Source of the DNA: Berberis thunbergii
Lineage: Eukaryota; Streptophyta; Magnoliopsida; Ranunculales; Berberidaceae
Length of the DNA stretch: 64,000 nucleotides
Assembly: GCA_003290165.1 (NCBI GenBank)
Contig: QNQO01000199.1
Location: 744,001 to 808,000, forward strand
Direction of reading: 5' to 3'
The notes beneath the pieces are model-generated. The model was not told where the DNA came from and searched no databases. It worked only from the letters and a program-made list of their open reading frames with translations. Position numbers and translations under genes: made by a program. This document shows positions 60,091 to 64,000 of this stretch, piece by piece; positions within the stretch are counted from its first letter, which is position 1; every line of letters begins with the position of its first letter.

Positions 60091-60490
60091 AGAAAACTTA
60101 AAAACAAACACGAATGAATCACACATATTTGTGCTGAATTTCCTGCTGATTCAAACCAAATAAGTTTGGTTGTTTGGGTCTTGAGTTGGAGTATTTGCTC
60201 AGTGTATCAACAAATTCCTTGAACTTGGGATCTGGTCTCCTGTTGGAGATGTTCTGTTTGGTCGTCTAGCGGCGTATAAACAAATCAGATTAAATTAACT
60301 TTACAATACCTGAGTTTACGATAACAATTATATAAATATGATTAGGTAAAATTACATAAGCTAGAGTTGGAAGGAAAAGAAAAATAATTTTAAAATCGAG
60401 GTTAACCGATTAAAAACTGGAATTTGTCAACCGGCCCGATTTGTCAAAATCGAGGACCGGACTGAAATTTTAAAAACTGGATTTCTATGA

Positions 60491-60498
60491 CCCCCCCG

Positions 60499-60529
<31 letters not shown>

Positions 60530-60538
60530 ACACACACG
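60491..60538. repeat. Poly-C and CA microsatellite
   Basis: A C run of about 25 broken by one G is followed by an (AC)n run. Length here is prone to sequencing error. Confidence 0.9.
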
Positions 60539-60888
60539 CACACATCGGAGCAGATATTGCCCTCTCCCCCCAACCCCCAACATTCCTCTGTTTTATCTGT
60601 AACCCTTGAAGCTTGAGGGAGATCTTAGTCTCTCACCCTTCTGCTGCTGCTGTGTGTGGTGTGAGTTGTTTGAAAAAATGTTGATTTTTTAATGAAAATG
60701 GTGGTGAGAAAGGGGAGAAAGGTATTTGTTGATGTTTAAGGGTTCCAATGTACTTCATTTCAATGGTTCTGCATGTGTATGGTGTTTTTTATTTGGGAAG
60801 TATTCGTTTTCTTTTCTCAAAGTAAATTTATATAAATTTTATTACAGGATTTCCATTTGCTTATATATGTCAACTCTTGTTACTTCAG

Positions 60889-61187
60889 CCAATTTATGGC
60901 TTTGCTACTGGAGATCCTTTGCGCTTCAAAAGAGCTATAGGTCACAAGGATTTATTCTACATTGACAACAAGGATGTCGAATTTAAAGATGTAAGAATCA
61001 ATCGTCTTGTTAACTCCAGATTATTATTTGTAACTATTTTCAGATTCGTTCTATCCCACACAGTATTCGATTGTGTAGGTGATCGAAGCTCCCCTGCCGA
61101 AAGCCCCTCTAGATACATCAGTTGTAGCTCATTGGCTTGCTATTGAAGGTGTACAACCAGCCATTCCAGAAAATGCTCCAGTTGAAG
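60889..61187 (+). pseudogene. TAF6: Captured TAF6 (TFIID subunit) exons
   Basis: Exons 60889-60990 (PIYGFATGDPLRFKRAIGHK, then DLFYIDNKDVEFKD) and 61079-61187 ([20 protein letters not shown], then [16 protein letters not shown]) have AG/GT borders and fit in phase. They follow the histone-fold in plant TAF6, a core subunit of TFIID. The histone fold itself and the HEAT-repeat domain are absent. I see no stop inside the exons. Confidence 0.9.
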
Positions 61188-61758
61188 GTCTGTCTCTTAG
61201 CTCCAGTTTCACCTTATGCAGAAATTACTCGTATAAAGAGTTTGAGACAACCTTTTACATTGTCATTTTTTTAACATTGACATTTTCAACATCACATGCA
61301 TGTATTTCAAATTAATCCAAGAACCCCATCATAGTTAGAAACTAAACATTACAGAGAAAATTGGTTAAGGCATTGCTTGAATATATAAATCTTATTAGGT
61401 GAGTGTGAAATTAGTGTCAAACTGTCAATACTCATCTCAGTCATGCCATATTGGAGCCACTTGGTCTGAAAGTATTCTAGTGGTGTTCTATCTTTTGATT
61501 CCTTGTTTTAGTTGCAACTGCTAAATGAATGAACAAAAAAAGTTAGAATCAAAGAATTGCATTAGAGTTGTTTTGTTCCCTTTTGTTTTATGAGAAGTAG
61601 CCTGAGAATGAAGAAGCAAGTAATAGCATCTTGTTTCCTTTCTCTATATTGCTCCGATCATGTGGATGTCACTCCTTTCCAAAAATATATTTAGAAGTTT
61701 AATTTCTTTTTATAAAGAGGGGAAATTGACCTCGTCATTGACTATTGGCTATGAACAG

Positions 61759-62070
61759 GTACAGGACATTAGCCAACAGCAAAAATATGGATTTGGTGGA
61801 ACCTGGGAAAATCTGGCCAAACTTTCAGGATGTAAGATTTTCGCAAATTTGATGACTGCATTGAGTTTACCTAAACGAGAACACTTTCTCATATTCAGAA
61901 GATCTTATGAATTTTTCTTTAAACTGGTGCAGGGTGAGAAGGATCATCCACTTGATATCCAAGATAGGAAATGTTTTCTCGAAAAATTGGATGAGGTTGC
62001 TGATGATAGGGACGCTAAGGAGGATTTAAATATGAAATGCCTCCTAGATATGCTTAAAGACTCTCATTGA
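61759..62070 (+). pseudogene. Unrecognised exon-like fragments in CACTA 2
   Basis: A first block (61759 to about 61830, after an AG acceptor) reads VQDISQQQKYGFGGTWENLA. A second (about 61934-62070, after GTGCAG) reads GEKDHPLDIQDRKCFLEKLD and closes with TGA. The composition is protein-like. I do not recognise the source gene; a sixth captured fragment or the element's own terminal exon are both possible. Confidence 0.4.
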
Positions 62071-62347
62071 CCATATGAAGAACTATAGTGGTACTCACAT
62101 GAACAATCAACAAAGTTTAACAAGGAAAAGTCAAAATTCAAACAGTAGAAGAAATTTGGATGAAACAAGCTTAGATATGCTCCTAGATATGCCTCTTAGA
62201 AATTTGTATTTGAGATATTATTTGATAGATTTTGACTCAATGTAATACATTTTCGTATTAATTACATTACTTTGCCTCCATTAATTACATTACTTTGCCT
62301 CCATTATTTGATAGATTTTGACTCAATGACTCAAAGTCATTTGATAG

Positions 62348-62378
<31 letters not shown>

Positions 62379-62396
62379 AAAAAAAAAAAAAAAATT

Positions 62397-62830
62397 TGCC
62401 ACGGTTTTAAACCGTGGCTAACTATTGCCACGGCTCAAAGCCGTTGCTATCACGTTTGCCACGGTTTAAAACCGTTGCTAATAGCTACATCTTGTCACGG
62501 CTTAAAACCGTGGCCATGGTTAGCCACGGCTAAAACCGTTGCTACCTTTTTAGCCACAGTTTAAAACCGTTGCTAATATCTACACCTTGTCACGGCTTAA
62601 AACCGTGGCTATTTTTGCCACGGCTAAAAACCGTTGCTATTCTACTTGCAACGGTTTAAAACCGTGGCTAAATGCTGAAAATCACCACCCCTACTCAAAC
62701 ATAAAACCGTTGCTAAACATTTTAGCAACGGTTTATAGCCGTTGCAACAAATTTCGCGACGCCTCTGTAGCCAACGGCTCTTAGCCGTGGCAATGGGTTA
62801 CGCCCACGGTACAGAACCGTTGCTAAATGG
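62397..62830. repeat. Right subterminal repeats of CACTA 2
   Basis: Around seventeen GCCACGGTTTTAAACCGTGG-type palindromes, the same motif as at 54110-54580. They directly follow a long A-rich tract (62349-62393). Confidence 0.9.
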
Positions 62831-63134
62831 GGTTTTTGGTGTAGTGATTGTGGAAACATGAAACTTAAAACTTCATATACAAAATAAAGTCTTATTATGA
62901 ATTTCCTATTCTGACTTTACTTCTTTAACTATTCTGACTTTTCTATTCTTGTACTTTGTTTCTTGTAAGTGTGAATCAATCTTGAACTTGGGCTTCTAAC
63001 TTTCCTATCATGACTTTACTTATTTAACTATTCTGACTTTCCTATTCTTGTGCTTTCTTTCTTGTAAAGATGAATCAATCTTGGACTTGGGCTTGACTAT
63101 GTTGAGTGCAAACCTTACATATTTTAACAGAATC

Positions 63135-64000
63135 TGCAAAGGAGAATTCCAAACATGTTTGATTTCACAATGGAGAAAATGATTTCTTTTCTACATGCTA
63201 TATCATGGTTGTTGTGAGAAATAAGCTTTGCAAGTTACTAAGTTAATTTTTTGTACATAATGTAGAAATTTTGTTGCCATGTTTGAAAGGATGGTAGGAA
63301 CTAGCAATCAACCAAATAAAATTATAGAAAATTGAGATTTTTAGATATATTCCCAACATATTCAAATTTAGAATCCCACGTTGTAAGGGTATATCTCATT
63401 TCCCAACCAAACAGGTATGTCAAATTTTGAACTAGCGTTGGGGGAGAGGTATGTCTAAAAATCTCAAAAAAGTTTCGGAGTTGGTAACATAAAAAGTGAT
63501 TTAGATTGCTACAATACAATAAAGTAAATACGGTTAGCTGCCTTGACAACCATAGGTGTCACGAACATGGCGTGGAGTTGTTGCCATTGAAAAACTCACA
63601 TGCTGAATATCAGAAATGTCATCTGAAAGGAGCTTCATCGGGATGGATCCTCTTCTCTCCCCTGGCAACCCCTCCCCCCACCACCCAAATTAAAAAAAAA
63701 AAAAAAAAAGGCATTAGGTTATAAGGGTGTGTTTGGTTTCTGGAAAAGAAAAAAAAATTTCTCAAGCAAAACAATTTATTACGTGCTTGGTTGCAAAAGT
63801 GAAGTGGGAAAAGTTTGTGAAAGGGAAATCTTATCTAAACACATCGACCCGATGAATTTGGCTATTTTGTTTTACGGATAAATGAGGGGAACCCAAATTG
63901 AAATAGGGACGTATTATTAATTCAACTAAACAAATAAGCGTCCTGATTTTTTCTCCCACCTCCTCCATTTTCTCTCCCCCTATTTATTTCTTCTTTCATA
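63135..64000. other. Intergenic, no gene seen
   Basis: AT-rich. From about 63723 the sequence GGGTGTGTTTGGTTTCTGG resembles a hAT-type MITE end that may continue past the window. The frames listed at 63322-63724 show no family. Confidence 0.4.

Larger units (their letters stand above)
54083..62846. mobile_element. Gene-carrying CACTA transposon 2 (Pack-CACTA)
   Basis: The 8764-bp element begins CACTACACCAAAAGGGC and ends, complemented, CACTACACCAAAAACCCC; both termini continue into ATTTAGC. A perfect 3-bp duplication ATT flanks it (54080-54082 and 62847-62849). Dense subterminal palindromes lie at both ends. There is no transposase. Five recognisable host-gene fragments, all on the plus strand and with introns, fill the interior: PEPC, NUA, GEK1, RAB5 and TAF6. 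It differs from CACTA 1 in termini and subterminal motif, so two families captured genes independently. Confidence 0.94.
53113..63129. mobile_element. Small LTR element (TRIM/LARD-like) split by CACTA 2
   Basis: The left LTR is 53113-53363. The right LTR starts at 53991, is broken at 54082 and resumes at 62850-63129. Both contain AATAATTGGAGAAT and TTGACTGAATACAAGC and end ACATATTYTAACA. Flanks TAATC (53108-53112) and GAATC (63130-63134) agree at 4 of 5. The 627-bp interior has a 59-bp tandem duplication (about 53580-53697) and a GCTCAACATTGGTGTTGG repeat (53735-53890), with no coding. The right LTR also has an internal duplication of about 120 bp. I found no standard primer site, so the class is tentative. 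Confidence 0.6.

Overview
The window looks like repeat-rich nuclear DNA of a flowering plant, most likely a woody eudicot: it is AT-rich, has GT-AG introns, plant-only gene families (gibberellin 2-oxidase, TORTIFOLIA1-like, SHV3-like GDPDL) and plant transposon lineages. I can assemble only one gene that looks intact: a minus-strand, five-exon twin-CX9C protein of the CHCHD2 family (3988-7178). Nearly everything else is transposable elements and pieces of host genes carried inside them.

Layout. 1-3720: a threefold tandem repeat broken by two non-autonomous MULE-like elements, one of which holds a hAT-like element. 3988-7178: the CHCHD2-like gene. 7.6-9.9 kb: a foldback MITE, a dead DnaJ first exon and CCA-rich repeats. 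10.9-17.7 kb: a plus-strand plant-mobile-domain pseudogene and a minus-strand MULE transposase-OTU pseudogene that converge on a 1.25 kb palindromic repeat array. 18.8-25.7 kb: a minus-strand non-autonomous LTR element primed by tRNA-Asp. 26.9-31 kb: a CACTA-type MITE, a second foldback MITE and LINE debris.

30975-38967: a complete non-autonomous CACTA element (target duplication GTT) carrying fragments of five host genes: plasma-membrane H+-ATPase, GA 2-oxidase, TORTIFOLIA1-like, GDPDL and an ankyrin/RCC1 protein. It is followed 14 bp later by a palindromic foldback element. 42535-42843: a second copy of the CACTA MITE. 43213-52623: a Tat-lineage Ty3/Gypsy retrotransposon on the minus strand with an antisense extra ORF and a three-LTR TRIM nested just before its protease active site. 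52727-53020: a Tourist-like MITE. 53113-63129: a small LTR element whose right LTR is split by a second complete gene-carrying CACTA element (54083-62846, target duplication ATT). This one carries PEPC, NUA/TPR, GEK1, RAB5 and TAF6 fragments, all in the same orientation with their splice sites.

Functionally, the CHCHD2-like gene is the only unit I would expect to make its normal product. The most notable biology is gene capture by two different CACTA families in one window, plus several nested insertions whose boundaries can be proved from target-site duplications. All assignments were made by reading; no database search was run.
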